DNA from: Pseudomaricurvus alcaniphilus | Lineage (GTDB): Bacteria; Pseudomonadota; Gammaproteobacteria; Pseudomonadales; Cellvibrionaceae | NCBI RefSeq assembly: GCF_011440395.1 | Contig: NZ_JAAOIX010000009.1 | Coordinates: forward strand, 216,128-280,127 | Length of the DNA stretch: 64,000 nucleotides | Direction: 5' to 3' | Shown here: in pieces, positions 27,060 through 36,736 of the stretch | Layout of the letters: each line of letters opens with the position of its first letter | How positions within the stretch are numbered: the first letter of the stretch is position 1 | The notes under the pieces: generated by a model | Databases searched by the model: none | The model's input: the letters and a program-made list of their open reading frames with translations, nothing else | Told to the model about the DNA's origin: nothing | Translations under genes and position numbers: made by a program

Positions 27060-29153
27060 ATGAGCGCCAACGAAACCATTCGCCTGCTGATCATCAATGA
27101 CTCCCGCGATGAAGTCGAACGGCTGGTCAGCATGCTGCAAAATGCCGGCCGCTCTGTCCGCCCGCAACATGCCGAAAGCGAAGAAGCTTTTATCAAGCTG
27201 TTGGAAGAGCAGATCTGGGACCTGCTGATCGCCCACGAGAGCAGCACCCAACTGCCCCCGGTTACCGCCCTGCGCCAGATCAACCGCCTCAACAAGGATC
27301 TACCCATGATCCTGATAAGCGATGGCGAAGCGTCACAAGCGGTGGTGGAGGGGCTTAAGCTCGGCGCCCGGGACGTGGTGCAACTGGACCAGGACCAACA
27401 CCTGCTGCTGGTTATGCAGCGGGAACTGGAAAACCGCGAGCACCGCCAGCGCCGGCGCCTGGCCGACCGCAAGTTGCGCGAAGCCGAGCGTCGCGGGCAG
27501 CAACTGCTGGACAGCTCCCGGGATGCCATCGCCTACGTTCACGACGGCATGTTTCTGTACGTCAACCAGGCGTTTGCCGAATGCTTTGGCTACAGCGATC
27601 GCGACGACCTCGACTGTGTGCCCGTTATCGATATGGTGACTGCGGCAGAGCAGGACAAGACCCGGCAATTCCTGAAAGATTTTTCGCTCAAAGGGGAAGA
27701 GGCCGAGCTGTGCCAGCTAACCTTCGCCGGCATCTGCGGGGACGGCTCAACCCGCTCAGTAACGGTTAATGTCGCCACGGCCTTCTACGATGAAGAACTC
27801 TGCATCCAGTTTCAATTGCCCTCCGCAGAGCAGGCCGGCGACAACCCGCTGCAGGCACAGCTGCAGCAAATCAAGGAGTGCGACCCGCTCACCAACCTGC
27901 TCAACCGCCAGTCCCTGACCGAGCGCCTGGAGCAGGAAATATCGAAAAACCTCGACCAGCAGGCCACCTCCACCCTGCTCTTTATCGAGCTGGACGGTTT
28001 CTTTGAAACCCTGCTGCCAGAATTGGGCGTTGGCGGCTCGGAGCAACTGGTCATTGAAGTTGCCGACTTTCTCCGCGCCCGCAGCGCTGACGCCGAGTCC
28101 CTGGCCCGCTTTAGCGACAACAGCTATATGCTGCTGTGCCCCAACCAGAGTGCGGAAGCCGCCCTCAAGCGCGCGGCACAGCTGTGTCGAGAGCTGCAAG
28201 CGCACACCATCACCATTGGCGATTACAGCGGCCAGGTCACCGCCAGTATCGGCATCGCGGTGGCCAACGAAACCAGTCACAGCGCCGAAGACATCATCAA
28301 CAATGCCCTGAAAGCGGTCGAGACCCTGCACACAGAACTGGCCGGCAACGCCTGCCAGCTGTACGAGCCCGCCCCCGCGGTAGAGGAAAAAAGCGCGGAA
28401 GAAATTGCCAAGGCCGTACAAACCGCGCTCAGCAACAACCGCTTCCAGCTGATGTTCCAGCCGATTATCAGCCTGCGCGGCTCCGAGGATGAGCACTACG
28501 AAGTGCTGCTGCGCATGCTGGACGAAAACGACGAGCTGGTATCACCCAGCGACTTTATGCAGGCAGCGGAGAAGAAAGGCGCCAGCACCCGGATCGATCG
28601 CTGGGCCATCCTGGAGACCATCAAGATGTTGGCCGCCCACCGCGCCGGCGGCCACAAGACCCGCGTCCTGCTCAACCTGAGCAGCCAGTCCATGCTCGAC
28701 GAGACCCTGGCCCCATGGCTCAAGGTGGCCTTCCAGGCCGCCAACCTCAGCACCGACGCCGTTATTTTCCAGGTCGATGAGCGCAGTGTCAGTGGTCACC
28801 TGGAGGCGGCCGCAAAGTTCTTCAAAGCCATTGCTGCCATTGGCTGTCGCACCTCGCTCAGCAACTTCGGCTGTGCCCTCAACCCGTTCGACAACCTGGA
28901 CCACATCACCCCCGACTACGTCAAGGTGCACGGCTCATTCACCCGGGACATTCAAAGCAGCAGTGAGGGGTCGGCGGTGCTCAGGAATCTGATCAAACAG
29001 TTGCTGGAAGCGCAAAAAATCACCATTGTGCCCTACGTCGAAAATGCCAGCGTGCTGTCTTCGCTCTGGCAAACCGGCGTGCACTATATCCAGGGGCACT
29101 ACCTGCAGGGGCCGGCCCAGTCCATGAACTACGACTTCAATATGGAGGGCTAG
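27060..29153 (+). CDS. fimX: FimX-like REC-PAS-GGDEF-EAL protein
   Basis: This 697-residue c-di-GMP-linked regulator of type IV pili has a receiver-like domain (TIRLLIINDSRDEVERLV at the start), a PAS domain near 145-250, a degenerate GGDEF (FSDNSYMLL at the active site) and a degenerate EAL (the EAL position reads EVLLRM). It probably binds rather than makes or cleaves c-di-GMP, as FimX does in Pseudomonas. The ATG at 27060 matches the P. aeruginosa start alignment. It ends 3 bp before convergent serB. Confidence 0.88.
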   Translation: MSANETIRLLIINDSRDEVERLVSMLQNAGRSVRPQHAESEEAFIKLLEEQIWDLLIAHESSTQLPPVTALRQINRLNKDLPMILISDGEASQAVVEGLKLGARDVVQLDQDQHLLLVMQRELENREHRQRRRLADRKLREAERRGQQLLDSSRDAIAYVHDGMFLYVNQAFAECFGYSDRDDLDCVPVIDMVTAAEQDKTRQFLKDFSLKGEEAELCQLTFAGICGDGSTRSVTVNVATAFYDEELCIQFQLPSAEQAGDNPLQAQLQQIKECDPLTNLLNRQSLTERLEQEISKNLDQQATSTLLFIELDGFFETLLPELGVGGSEQLVIEVADFLRARSADAESLARFSDNSYMLLCPNQSAEAALKRAAQLCRELQAHTITIGDYSGQVTASIGIAVANETSHSAEDIINNALKAVETLHTELAGNACQLYEPAPAVEEKSAEEIAKAVQTALSNNRFQLMFQPIISLRGSEDEHYEVLLRMLDENDELVSPSDFMQAAEKKGASTRIDRWAILETIKMLAAHRAGGHKTRVLLNLSSQSMLDETLAPWLKVAFQAANLSTDAVIFQVDERSVSGHLEAAAKFFKAIAAIGCRTSLSNFGCALNPFDNLDHITPDYVKVHGSFTRDIQSSSEGSAVLRNLIKQLLEAQKITIVPYVENASVLSSLWQTGVHYIQGHYLQGPAQSMNYDFNMEG

Positions 29154-29156
29154 CTT

Positions 29157-30374
29157 CTAGATACTGTTCTCGTCCCGGTCGCGAAAACCGATCAGGTAGA
29201 GAATGCCGTCCAGACCGAGATTAGAGATCGACTGCTTGGCCGAGGCCTTTACCAATGGCTTGGCCCGAAACGCAATACCCAGCCCGGCGATACTGAGCAT
29301 GGGCAAATCGTTGGCCCCATCGCCCACCGCAATCACCTGCTCCAGTGACAGGTTCTCCCGCGCCGCCAGTTCGCGCAACAACTGCGCCTTGCGCTCGCCG
29401 TCGACGACCTCGCCGCTGACATTGCCCGTCACCTTGCCGTCCTTGATTTCCAGCTCATTGGCATAGACGTAGTCGATACCCAACTTTTTCTGCACGTAAC
29501 GGCCGAAATAATTGAAGCCGCCGGACAGAATCGCGGTTTTAAAGCCCAGCTTGCTCAGCGTCGACACCAGCCGCTCGGCGCCTTCGGTCACCGGCAATCG
29601 CTCGGCAATACCCGCCAGCACCGACTCATCCAGCCCCTTCAACAGGGCCACGCGGCGGCTGAAACTCTCTTTAAAATCCAGCTCTCCGCGCATCGCAGCC
29701 TCGGTAATGGCAACCACCTCGTCGCCCACTCCGGCGGCCTTGGCCAGTTCATCAATCACCTCGGCCTCAATCAGGGTGGAGTCCATATCGAAGCAGACCA
29801 GGCGCCGGTTGCGGCGATAGATGTTGTCTTCCTGGAAGGCGATATCGGCGTCCAGACGTACCGACAGCTCCATAAAATCCGAGCGCAGCGCCCCCAGGTT
29901 GGCGGTATTGCCCCGCGCCGAAAACTCCACGCAGGCCTTGGTCTGGCTGCTTTCGCAGTCGAGCCGCACCCGACCGGAGAGGCGACTGATGTTGTCGATA
30001 TTGAGACCGTGTTGCTTGGCCACCGTGGTCACCTCAGCAATCTGCTGGGCGGTGATCTTGCGCGCCAGCAGGGTCACGATATGTCGATCTTTGCCCTGCT
30101 GGCTGACCCAGTGACTGTAGCTCGCCTCGGAAATCGGCTGGAAACGCACCTGCATGCCCAGCTCGTGGGATTTGAACAGCACATCTTTTAACACCGGCGA
30201 CGACTCGTACTCCGGCGGTATTTCCACCAGCAACCCCAGGGTCAGGTTATCGTGGATAACCGCCTGGCCAATATCCAGGATATTGGCCTTGTATTGCGCC
30301 AAAATGCTGGTCATGGCGGAGGTGACACCGGGCTTGTCGGCACCGGAAATATTGATTAAAAGTATTTCTTTCAC
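29157..30374 (-). CDS. serB: Phosphoserine phosphatase with ACT domains
   Basis: This 405-residue HAD phosphatase makes L-serine from O-phosphoserine. An N-terminal pair of ACT-like domains (GADKPGVTSAMTSIL, VTLLARKITAQQIAEV) precedes the catalytic core with DMDST at about 196-200, LSGGFNYF and VGDGANDLPML. It starts with GTG. It is next to fimX, and divergent from an Smp-like gene as in E. coli serB/ytjB. Confidence 0.94.
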   Translation of the reverse strand: MKEILLINISGADKPGVTSAMTSILAQYKANILDIGQAVIHDNLTLGLLVEIPPEYESSPVLKDVLFKSHELGMQVRFQPISEASYSHWVSQQGKDRHIVTLLARKITAQQIAEVTTVAKQHGLNIDNISRLSGRVRLDCESSQTKACVEFSARGNTANLGALRSDFMELSVRLDADIAFQEDNIYRRNRRLVCFDMDSTLIEAEVIDELAKAAGVGDEVVAITEAAMRGELDFKESFSRRVALLKGLDESVLAGIAERLPVTEGAERLVSTLSKLGFKTAILSGGFNYFGRYVQKKLGIDYVYANELEIKDGKVTGNVSGEVVDGERKAQLLRELAARENLSLEQVIAVGDGANDLPMLSIAGLGIAFRAKPLVKASAKQSISNLGLDGILYLIGFRDRDENSI

Positions 30375-30505
30375 ACGCAGGGCTCAATTACCAGTAAAAT
30401 GTAGCGGCATTATAGCTTTACTCGTCAGTCAGACTGAAATATTCTCTGCCGCCACACCGATCAGGCGTGCGGCCTGACTCCACCGCCAGATACGAATACA
30501 CCCAA

Positions 30506-31666
30506 ATGCCTTTGCAAACTGTGCTACAGCTGCTGCGCACGCCCTTGTTTTTAGCCAGCCTGACGGCACTCATCACCCTGTTGCTGAGCGCCAGCATCTT
30601 CCAGACACAGCAATCCAGCTTGCTGGACAAGCGCAACAACCACTATGGCAATGCGCTGGCCTCCCTCGCCGCGCGCCAGGCCACTGACGCCACGCTCAAT
30701 CACGACCTGGTCAGCCTGCAGGTCACCGTGCGCGACGTGGCCCGCAACCCGCACGTGCTCAGCACCACCATCCACGACGTGGAAAACCAGCTACTGGTGC
30801 AGGCCGGCAGTAACGCCATCAGCCGCGGCTTCCTGCCGGAGCAAACCCGCTCCTACTCGGCACCGATTACCTTCCAGGACAGTATTGCCGGCTACGTGAC
30901 AGTAACCCTGGACACCCAGGCGCTGTACGAACAGCGCGACAATGCCTGGCTGCTCGGCCTGGTGGGGCTGTGCCTGGCCCTGCTGGCCCTGAGCACGCTG
31001 AACCTGCGCAAAAAACCGGAGCCGTCGCCGGCGGCAGCCAACTCCGCCACAGAAGCCGCCGCTGACAGCGACGCCGATATCGCCCTCCCGGGCCGCAACC
31101 AGACCGGGGAGGGAGCCATATTTATCGCCCTGAAATTACACTGCCTGAATATGCCGGCGCTGGAACGCCAACTCAGCGCCTCCCTGCGCCAGCAGCTGGT
31201 GGCCGACATGGAGCGCTACCTGAGCGGCATCAACACCATCTACAGCGGCCGCATCCACGCCGCCGACAACCGGGATATTGAACTGCACTTCCAGGGCGAC
31301 GACCTGGAAAACACCGTGTTCCGCGCCATCTGTGCCGCCCAGCTGTTGTTTCGCCTGCTGGACGGTCGCCGCGACGGCATTCCGCTGCACTACGCCGCGG
31401 CGGTCTTCGCCCTGCAGCGCTCCAGCCAGCTCAGTGTGCGCCTGCAGCAGTCAGCTCTGCAGCGACAGTGCCAGCAGGCCCTGCAGCAACAGGTCCGCGG
31501 CGGGCTGCTGGTCCACGCCGGCGAGTGCAGCACCTCACCGCTGCTGCAGCGACTGCAGTGCCAGGATCATCTGCTGGACGACACCTGGCTGCAAGTCAGC
31601 GGCCTGCAGTCCGGCTATGCGGGACTACTGGACAAGCAGGCGCAGCAGCTGAACCCGCCGGATTAG
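30506..31666 (+). CDS. Smp/AhpA-like membrane protein
   Basis: This 386-residue inner-membrane protein has two membrane spans (residues about 12-32 and 150-168) around a periplasmic loop, then a cytoplasmic domain. Its position divergent from serB matches the smp/ytjB gene of enterobacteria. Function unknown; the family is sometimes called AhpA after Pseudomonas. The ATG at 30506 is preferred over an in-frame start 39 bases upstream. Confidence 0.7.
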   Translation: MPLQTVLQLLRTPLFLASLTALITLLLSASIFQTQQSSLLDKRNNHYGNALASLAARQATDATLNHDLVSLQVTVRDVARNPHVLSTTIHDVENQLLVQAGSNAISRGFLPEQTRSYSAPITFQDSIAGYVTVTLDTQALYEQRDNAWLLGLVGLCLALLALSTLNLRKKPEPSPAAANSATEAAADSDADIALPGRNQTGEGAIFIALKLHCLNMPALERQLSASLRQQLVADMERYLSGINTIYSGRIHAADNRDIELHFQGDDLENTVFRAICAAQLLFRLLDGRRDGIPLHYAAAVFALQRSSQLSVRLQQSALQRQCQQALQQQVRGGLLVHAGECSTSPLLQRLQCQDHLLDDTWLQVSGLQSGYAGLLDKQAQQLNPPD

Positions 31667-31707
31667 CCGCCGCTGCGCCAGGGCCGGCTCATGCCCCCAA
31701 ATCCGAT

Positions 31708-33423
31708 TCAGCTCCCCAGGTAGCGCTTGCGCTTGGCGGCCTTCATCTTGCTGAGATCCGCCACAAACAAGCCGTCCAGGCAGTCGGAAAAATCCGGGTC
31801 GACACTGAAGGAGAGCAACTGAAACCCGCCCTCCTCGAACAGTGCCGCGTACTGCTTGAACAACACCGGCACCTTTTCCCCCTGCGCCTGAAAAACTTGC
31901 TGCAAGTGATTGAAACCCGCCTCGCGGTCCATGCCCTGGTACTCCAGCACCAGTTCTGCGCGGCGCTGGGGCTCCAGCCAGTAGGGCTGGTTGGCACACG
32001 CCAGCGCCTGGGCACTGGCGTAGTAAGTCTTGTAGTAGTACACCAGGTGATCCACCAGTGGCTTGGGGAAGCGGGCGCTCACGGTTACCGGGCCGACCAG
32101 GTAACGCACCTCGGGACGGTGCTGGAGATAGGCGCCAATACCCTGCCAGAGATAATCGAGACTGCTCTTGCCCCAATAGGCCGGGCTGACAAAGCTGCGC
32201 CCCAGCTCGATACCCTGCTCCAGCAACTGCTGAAAGGCCGGCTGGAACTGGAACAGGCTGCGGGTGTACAGCCCCTGCTCACCGCTGTCGGCCAGTATCC
32301 GTTGCATATCCCCGAGCCGATAGGCCCCGGCCACCGCCAGCGCCTCCTGGTCCCACAGCACCAGGTGCAGGTAGTTGCGATCAAAGCGATCGAGGTCGCG
32401 CCGGGCGCCGGTGCCCTCGCCCACTTTGCGAAAGGTTATTTCCCGCAGGCGCCCGATCTCCCGCATCATCACCGGACTGCCCTGATACCCGGTCAGTAAA
32501 ATCCGCTTGCCATCCCGGGTACTGCCGAGACAGGTCATGGTGCTGATTTCAGCCAGCAACAAGCGCCGATCTTCCGGGTGGGCAATGGTTTTCTCAGTGA
32601 CAAAACTGGGTCGCTTGTTTTTCCGCCCCACCTTGTAGAGGTGCTTCTTCAGGCGCGCAATCAAAGCCTTGTCGTTCAAACTGTCGCTCTCGAGGGCGGC
32701 TGCGGGAATCGGCTCGCCGATGCGAAAGTGGATGGTGGCGGAGCGCTTGTTGAACATCTCCTGCGCCAGCAGTGCGGTACCCAGCGGCTTGTAGAGCATG
32801 GAAGCGCTGTAGAACCAGAGCGAATTCTTGGCCCGGATATGCACCGGTAACAGCGGCACCTGGCTGCGCCGCGCCAACTGCAGAAAGCCGGGGCGCCAGC
32901 GGGTGTCCTTGACCCCCGAGGGTCGGGCCCGGGAAACCTCGCCGGCGGGGAACAGGATCACTGCGTGGCCGTTTTGCAGTTCGCGCAGGGCGGCGCGAAA
33001 GGTTTTCATCACCCTGGAGCCACCCATATTATCGGCGGCGATAAACAGCGGGTGCAGGTCCTGGAAATTCATCAACATATCGTTGGCGAGAATTTTTACG
33101 TCCGGGCGCACCTCATACACCATCCGCAATATAGCCAGCCCGTCCAGCGAGCCAATGGGGTGGTTGGCGATGATGACTACCCCGCCCTGGTCAGGGATAT
33201 TGCCCTTGTCGCGACTGGAGACGGTATAGCTGAAGTTGAAATAATCGAAAACACTGTCGATAAACTCGATCGGTGCGGCGCCGGTGTGCTCGGCCAGGAA
33301 ACTGTTGATCTCCTGCTCATGGGCCAGCTTGCGCAGCAGGGAAAAGGTGGATCTTTTTATTAATTGCGGCTGCTGCGTAAATGCGGGAAATTTTTTGCAG
33401 ACGGTTTGCTCTATATTGATCAT
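31708..33423 (-). CDS. Two-domain acyltransferase (PlsC-like plus OlsB-like), OlsF type
   Basis: This 571-residue protein joins an N-terminal lysophospholipid acyltransferase with the NHPIGSLD (HX4D) motif (about residues 87-94) and FPAGEVSR to a C-terminal GNAT-like N-acyltransferase (LTGYQGSPVMMREIGRLREITFRKVGEG, RDLDRFDRNYLHLVLWD). This layout is that of OlsF, which makes ornithine lipids from ornithine in one polypeptide. Ornithine-lipid synthesis here is inferred. The Shine-Dalgarno GGAGGG is strong. Confidence 0.75.
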   Translation of the reverse strand: MINIEQTVCKKFPAFTQQPQLIKRSTFSLLRKLAHEQEINSFLAEHTGAAPIEFIDSVFDYFNFSYTVSSRDKGNIPDQGGVVIIANHPIGSLDGLAILRMVYEVRPDVKILANDMLMNFQDLHPLFIAADNMGGSRVMKTFRAALRELQNGHAVILFPAGEVSRARPSGVKDTRWRPGFLQLARRSQVPLLPVHIRAKNSLWFYSASMLYKPLGTALLAQEMFNKRSATIHFRIGEPIPAAALESDSLNDKALIARLKKHLYKVGRKNKRPSFVTEKTIAHPEDRRLLLAEISTMTCLGSTRDGKRILLTGYQGSPVMMREIGRLREITFRKVGEGTGARRDLDRFDRNYLHLVLWDQEALAVAGAYRLGDMQRILADSGEQGLYTRSLFQFQPAFQQLLEQGIELGRSFVSPAYWGKSSLDYLWQGIGAYLQHRPEVRYLVGPVTVSARFPKPLVDHLVYYYKTYYASAQALACANQPYWLEPQRRAELVLEYQGMDREAGFNHLQQVFQAQGEKVPVLFKQYAALFEEGGFQLLSFSVDPDFSDCLDGLFVADLSKMKAAKRKRYLGS

Positions 33424-33559
33424 CTCGATTGCCCTCCAGAACAGCCGCCAAATTACTGCAGTCCTGTGACAATCAGGTGATAAAACCGTGGCAGAAATAT
33501 GACGGCCGACAGCTCACGCCGGGGCAACCCGCCTGCTGAACGGCCTAACTATTGGGCCG

Positions 33560-34387
33560 TCAGTCTATTGAGATATCGTTGAAATCGGTGATTTGGCGCT
33601 CGCTAAAGGCCGCGGTGCGCTTTTCCAGCTGCGCCATCACCGCCTCTTTCTGGTTGTGGCTGTGGAGTACCCGCGTGGCGATATACTCCTCGGTTTGCAG
33701 CCCCCTATGGCGGTCACCATGCCAGGTGTTATTGAGCAGGTATTTGCCAAAGCACACGGCATCGGGGTTGCGGCTGGCAATTTCCACTGCCATTTTTAAC
33801 GCCGCTTCGCGCGGCGCGTCGTGCAACCGGGTTACCAGGCCTAATTGCCGGGCTTCCTCCGCCGCCACTATGCGACCACTGAACATCAGCTCCTTGGCCA
33901 CATCGAGACGCACCAGGTCGCGCAAGTTCTGGCTTGCGCCCATATCCGGGACCAGGCCCCACTTGACTTCCATCAGCGACAGACGGCTGCCCGGATGAGC
34001 GATGCGGATATCCGCGCCGAGGGCGATCTGCAAACCGCCGCCGTACACAACCCCGTGCAGGGCACAGATAACCGGCACCGGCACCTCGGCCCAGACAGCG
34101 GCACAGGCCTGGTAAAAATTCGGGGTAAAGCCACCCCGCCCGGGGCCAAAGGGATCGGCAAAGGCCTGCGGGTCGGCGAAGTTCTCCAGGTCCAGGCCGG
34201 CACAGAACGAGGCCCCTTCGCCGGACAGCACCACCGCCCGGATTTTACGATTGCTGACCAGCTGCTTGCCAGCCTCGGCGATGGCATCGAACATGGGGAT
34301 ACTAAGGGCGTTCATCTTGTCGGGCCGATTGAGACGCACATCGGCCACTCCGGCCTGGATATTGACTGTCACCAGTTCTGCTGTCAT
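33560..34387 (-). CDS. Crotonase/enoyl-CoA hydratase family protein
   Basis: This 275-residue crotonase-fold enzyme has the oxyanion-hole segments GEGASFCAGLDL and HGVVYGGGLQIALGADIRIA, and MEVKWGLVPDMGASQNL. The first typical active-site Glu position is occupied by Gln in GGGLQ, so a classical hydratase reaction is doubtful; isomerase or other crotonase activity is possible. Confidence 0.8.
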   Translation of the reverse strand: MTAELVTVNIQAGVADVRLNRPDKMNALSIPMFDAIAEAGKQLVSNRKIRAVVLSGEGASFCAGLDLENFADPQAFADPFGPGRGGFTPNFYQACAAVWAEVPVPVICALHGVVYGGGLQIALGADIRIAHPGSRLSLMEVKWGLVPDMGASQNLRDLVRLDVAKELMFSGRIVAAEEARQLGLVTRLHDAPREAALKMAVEIASRNPDAVCFGKYLLNNTWHGDRHRGLQTEEYIATRVLHSHNQKEAVMAQLEKRTAAFSERQITDFNDISID

Positions 34388-34580
34388 AACGCCTTCCCTT
34401 TTTTAGTAACTTTTATCGCGGTAACTTTTATGACCGAAACATTGCCTCCCTGGCAACTGGCCGGTCAGCACAAGTAAAGAAGCTCACGCCTCCTCTTTAT
34501 TCCCTGCATTCACCACATTCACAGCATTCACAGCGAAAGGTATCCCCCTGCTGGTTTCACGCCGGCGCCACCCGGGAAAC

Positions 34581-35021
34581 TCAATGCACCGGTTCCTTCT
34601 GCACCGGCTGGTCGATGATCAGGCCGCCGTCGCGCCAGCGTTTGTAGTCTTCCAGATCCTTGCCCACCAGATCAAACACCAGCTTGAAAATAAAGGCGTC
34701 GTCCAGGTAGCCTGCCAGCGGAATAAAATCCGGCACGGCATCCAGCGGGGTCACGAAGTACAACATCGCTCCACCCAGGGCCACCAGCGTGCGCCAGGGG
34801 ACCTCCCGATAGGTGCCACTGCTGTAACTGCCCATCAGTGCGGACGCGGTTTTGATATCCTCCCATATCGACGCCAGTGTTTCGGGAATACTGCGACCGA
34901 CTCGCTGCAGCTTGCCACGAGCGGCCTCAAAGATCGGCTTGAGGTCCTGCTTGCGGAGGGTGTTGGCGTACAGGGTAAAGCGCTCCCGCGCCGCCTGCTT
35001 GCGTTTTTCTGATATATTCAT
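34581..35021 (-). CDS. YkvA-type DUF1232 membrane protein
   Basis: This 146-residue protein has the DUF1232 segment (LVALGGAMLYFVTPLDAVPDFIPLAGYLDDAFIFKLVFDLV, about 85-125) with one or two hydrophobic stretches. The family is widespread and of unknown function. The ATG at 35021 follows AGGA. A DUF3301 gene is divergent. Confidence 0.75.
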   Translation of the reverse strand: MNISEKRKQAARERFTLYANTLRKQDLKPIFEAARGKLQRVGRSIPETLASIWEDIKTASALMGSYSSGTYREVPWRTLVALGGAMLYFVTPLDAVPDFIPLAGYLDDAFIFKLVFDLVGKDLEDYKRWRDGGLIIDQPVQKEPVH

Positions 35022-35146
35022 AGCAATTGTCCTGCCAGGTTGTTTCACGCCCTGCGTGCTTGTTATATCCTCTATCCTACCCCCATCACAGCGGCCTTAA
35101 CAGCAATCTGCAGCAGGGCGTTACTTATAAATTACAAGGCCATTAT

Positions 35147-35458
35147 ATGACCCTCAGCCACTTGGTAATCGCTTTTGCCGTTATCCTGGTCGCCGCCCTG
35201 GCCTGGCAGAATGCCGGCTTTCGCGATCGTGCCCTCGGTTGCGCGCGCCAGCACTGCGAGCGGATGCAGGTGCAGCTGCTGGATGAGACGATCGCCCTGG
35301 TGCGCATCTCCATCGGTCGCGACCAGCGCGGCAATTTCGGCCTGCGCCGGCAGTACGAATTCGAGTTTACCGTCACCGGCGAAAATCGCTATCGCGGACA
35401 ACTGCGCCTGTTCAGCCGGCGTATCGAGAGTATCGAGCTGCAGCCACACCAGGTATAA
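35147..35458 (+). CDS. DUF3301 membrane protein
   Basis: This 103-residue protein has an N-terminal membrane span (LVIAFAVILVAALAWQN) and a hydrophilic part with RDQRGNFGLRRQYEFEFTVTGENRYRGQL, typical of DUF3301. The family is conserved in gammaproteobacteria and has no known function. AAGG precedes the ATG. Confidence 0.7.
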   Translation: MTLSHLVIAFAVILVAALAWQNAGFRDRALGCARQHCERMQVQLLDETIALVRISIGRDQRGNFGLRRQYEFEFTVTGENRYRGQLRLFSRRIESIELQPHQV

Positions 35459-35607
35459 ATCAGCGCCGCACATGCCGCTTTACCCCGGCCGACAAAGCCA
35501 CACAGATCTTTACCCGTGCTTGACCCACCTTAGTATTCAATTCTCTATTATTACTCACGCATCAAAGAGAAACGAGAACTGCAACCAACCCACGCACGAG
35601 GTGTAAA

Positions 35608-35703
35608 ATGATTATTGGAGCTTTAACACTTGTATCTTACTTCGCCATTCTGGGTTTGATCGCCGCCGATGATCTGGCGCCGGCCTTTAACCAGCAGGCT
35701 TAA
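35608..35703 (+). CDS. 31-residue small membrane protein
   Basis: The small reading frame MIIGALTLVSYFAILGLIAADDLAPAFNQQA has one membrane-length hydrophobic stretch and a strong site GAGGTG six bases before the ATG. A possible promoter (TTGACC at 35520, TCTATT 18 bp on) lies upstream and a classic terminator follows about 70 bp after the stop. It was too short for ordinary gene finding. Function unknown. Confidence 0.6.
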   Translation: MIIGALTLVSYFAILGLIAADDLAPAFNQQA

Positions 35704-35776
35704 GTAAACCCGGTTAACAAACAAGCAGCGGGCCGGCGAACACAAACAGTCGTTCGGCCCAGAGTACAGACACATT

Positions 35777-35804
35777 AAAAAAGCGGCCACTGGCCGCTTT
35801 TTTT
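35777..35804. terminator. Rho-independent terminator, two-way
   Basis: AAAAAAGCGGCC, loop ACT, GGCCGCTTTTTTT. The stem has T runs on both strands, so it can end the 31-residue gene's transcript and the mscS transcript. Confidence 0.92.
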
Positions 35805-35821
35805 GTTGCCTGAGCCGCGCA

Positions 35822-36637
35822 CTACTTGTCGTGATGCACGTCCAGTTGCGGGAACGGAATCTCGATGCCCACCTCGTCGAAACGGGTTTTGATTTTCTCC
35901 GTCAGGGCGAACTTAACCGGCCAGAAATTGGCGGTGTCTACCCAGCAGCGGAAGGCAAAGTTTACCGACGAATCCGCCAGCTCCAGGCAGCCAATGGTCA
36001 CCGCCGGGTCCTTCAACACGCGCTCGTCGGCATCGGCAATTTCCTGCAACGTCTGCTTCACCAACGCCAGGTTCGAGCCGTAGCCGACCCCGACAACCAG
36101 ATCGACGCGCCGGGTGGCCATGGCGGAGTAATTGGTAATGATATTACCCATTACCGCATTGTTGGCGATGGTCACCACCTTGTTGTCCGGGGTGGTCAAA
36201 ATGGTTGAGAAGATAGAGATCTCCTTGACCACACCGGCGGAACCACCGGCTTCCACATAGTCGCCCACCTTGAACGGGCGAAACAAAATCAACAACACCC
36301 CGGCGGCAAAATTCGCCAGCGAGCCCTGCAGGGCAAAGCCAATCGCCAAACCGGCCGCACCCAATACTGCCACAAACGACGCCGTCTGGATTCCCAACTG
36401 GCTGAGGGTGGCGATAACGACGATGACCAACAGTACGTAATAAACGATATTGCGGGTAAAACGACCGATGGTCGGATCCACTTTTCTCGAATTAAGCCCT
36501 TTCATCAGCCCGTTGGCGATGGTATTGGCGATCCACTTACCGACGATGTAGACGACAATCGCCATCAACAGCTTGAGACCGTAGGTGACAAATAACTCGG
36601 GGGCTTTTTCCATTACCTGATCGAGATTGAACTCCAT
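35822..36637 (-). CDS. mscS: Small-conductance mechanosensitive channel
   Basis: This 271-residue channel has three membrane helices and the pore-helix phrase VAVLGAAGLAIGFALQGSLANFAAGVLLILFRPF (about 88-121), then the cytoplasmic beta and alpha/beta domains (GVGYGSNLALVKQTLQEI). It is of E. coli MscS size and opens on osmotic downshock. The TAAGGAG ribosome site is strong. Confidence 0.93.
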   Translation of the reverse strand: MEFNLDQVMEKAPELFVTYGLKLLMAIVVYIVGKWIANTIANGLMKGLNSRKVDPTIGRFTRNIVYYVLLVIVVIATLSQLGIQTASFVAVLGAAGLAIGFALQGSLANFAAGVLLILFRPFKVGDYVEAGGSAGVVKEISIFSTILTTPDNKVVTIANNAVMGNIITNYSAMATRRVDLVVGVGYGSNLALVKQTLQEIADADERVLKDPAVTIGCLELADSSVNFAFRCWVDTANFWPVKFALTEKIKTRFDEVGIEIPFPQLDVHHDK

Positions 36638-36736
36638 GCTTTCTCCTTACTAAAGGTTTTAATCGACTACGACTGTACCCTGAACAGCGGTTCAAGCTGC
36701 ATCGATTGATTGCTTACCAGAATTAACATTACCGGG

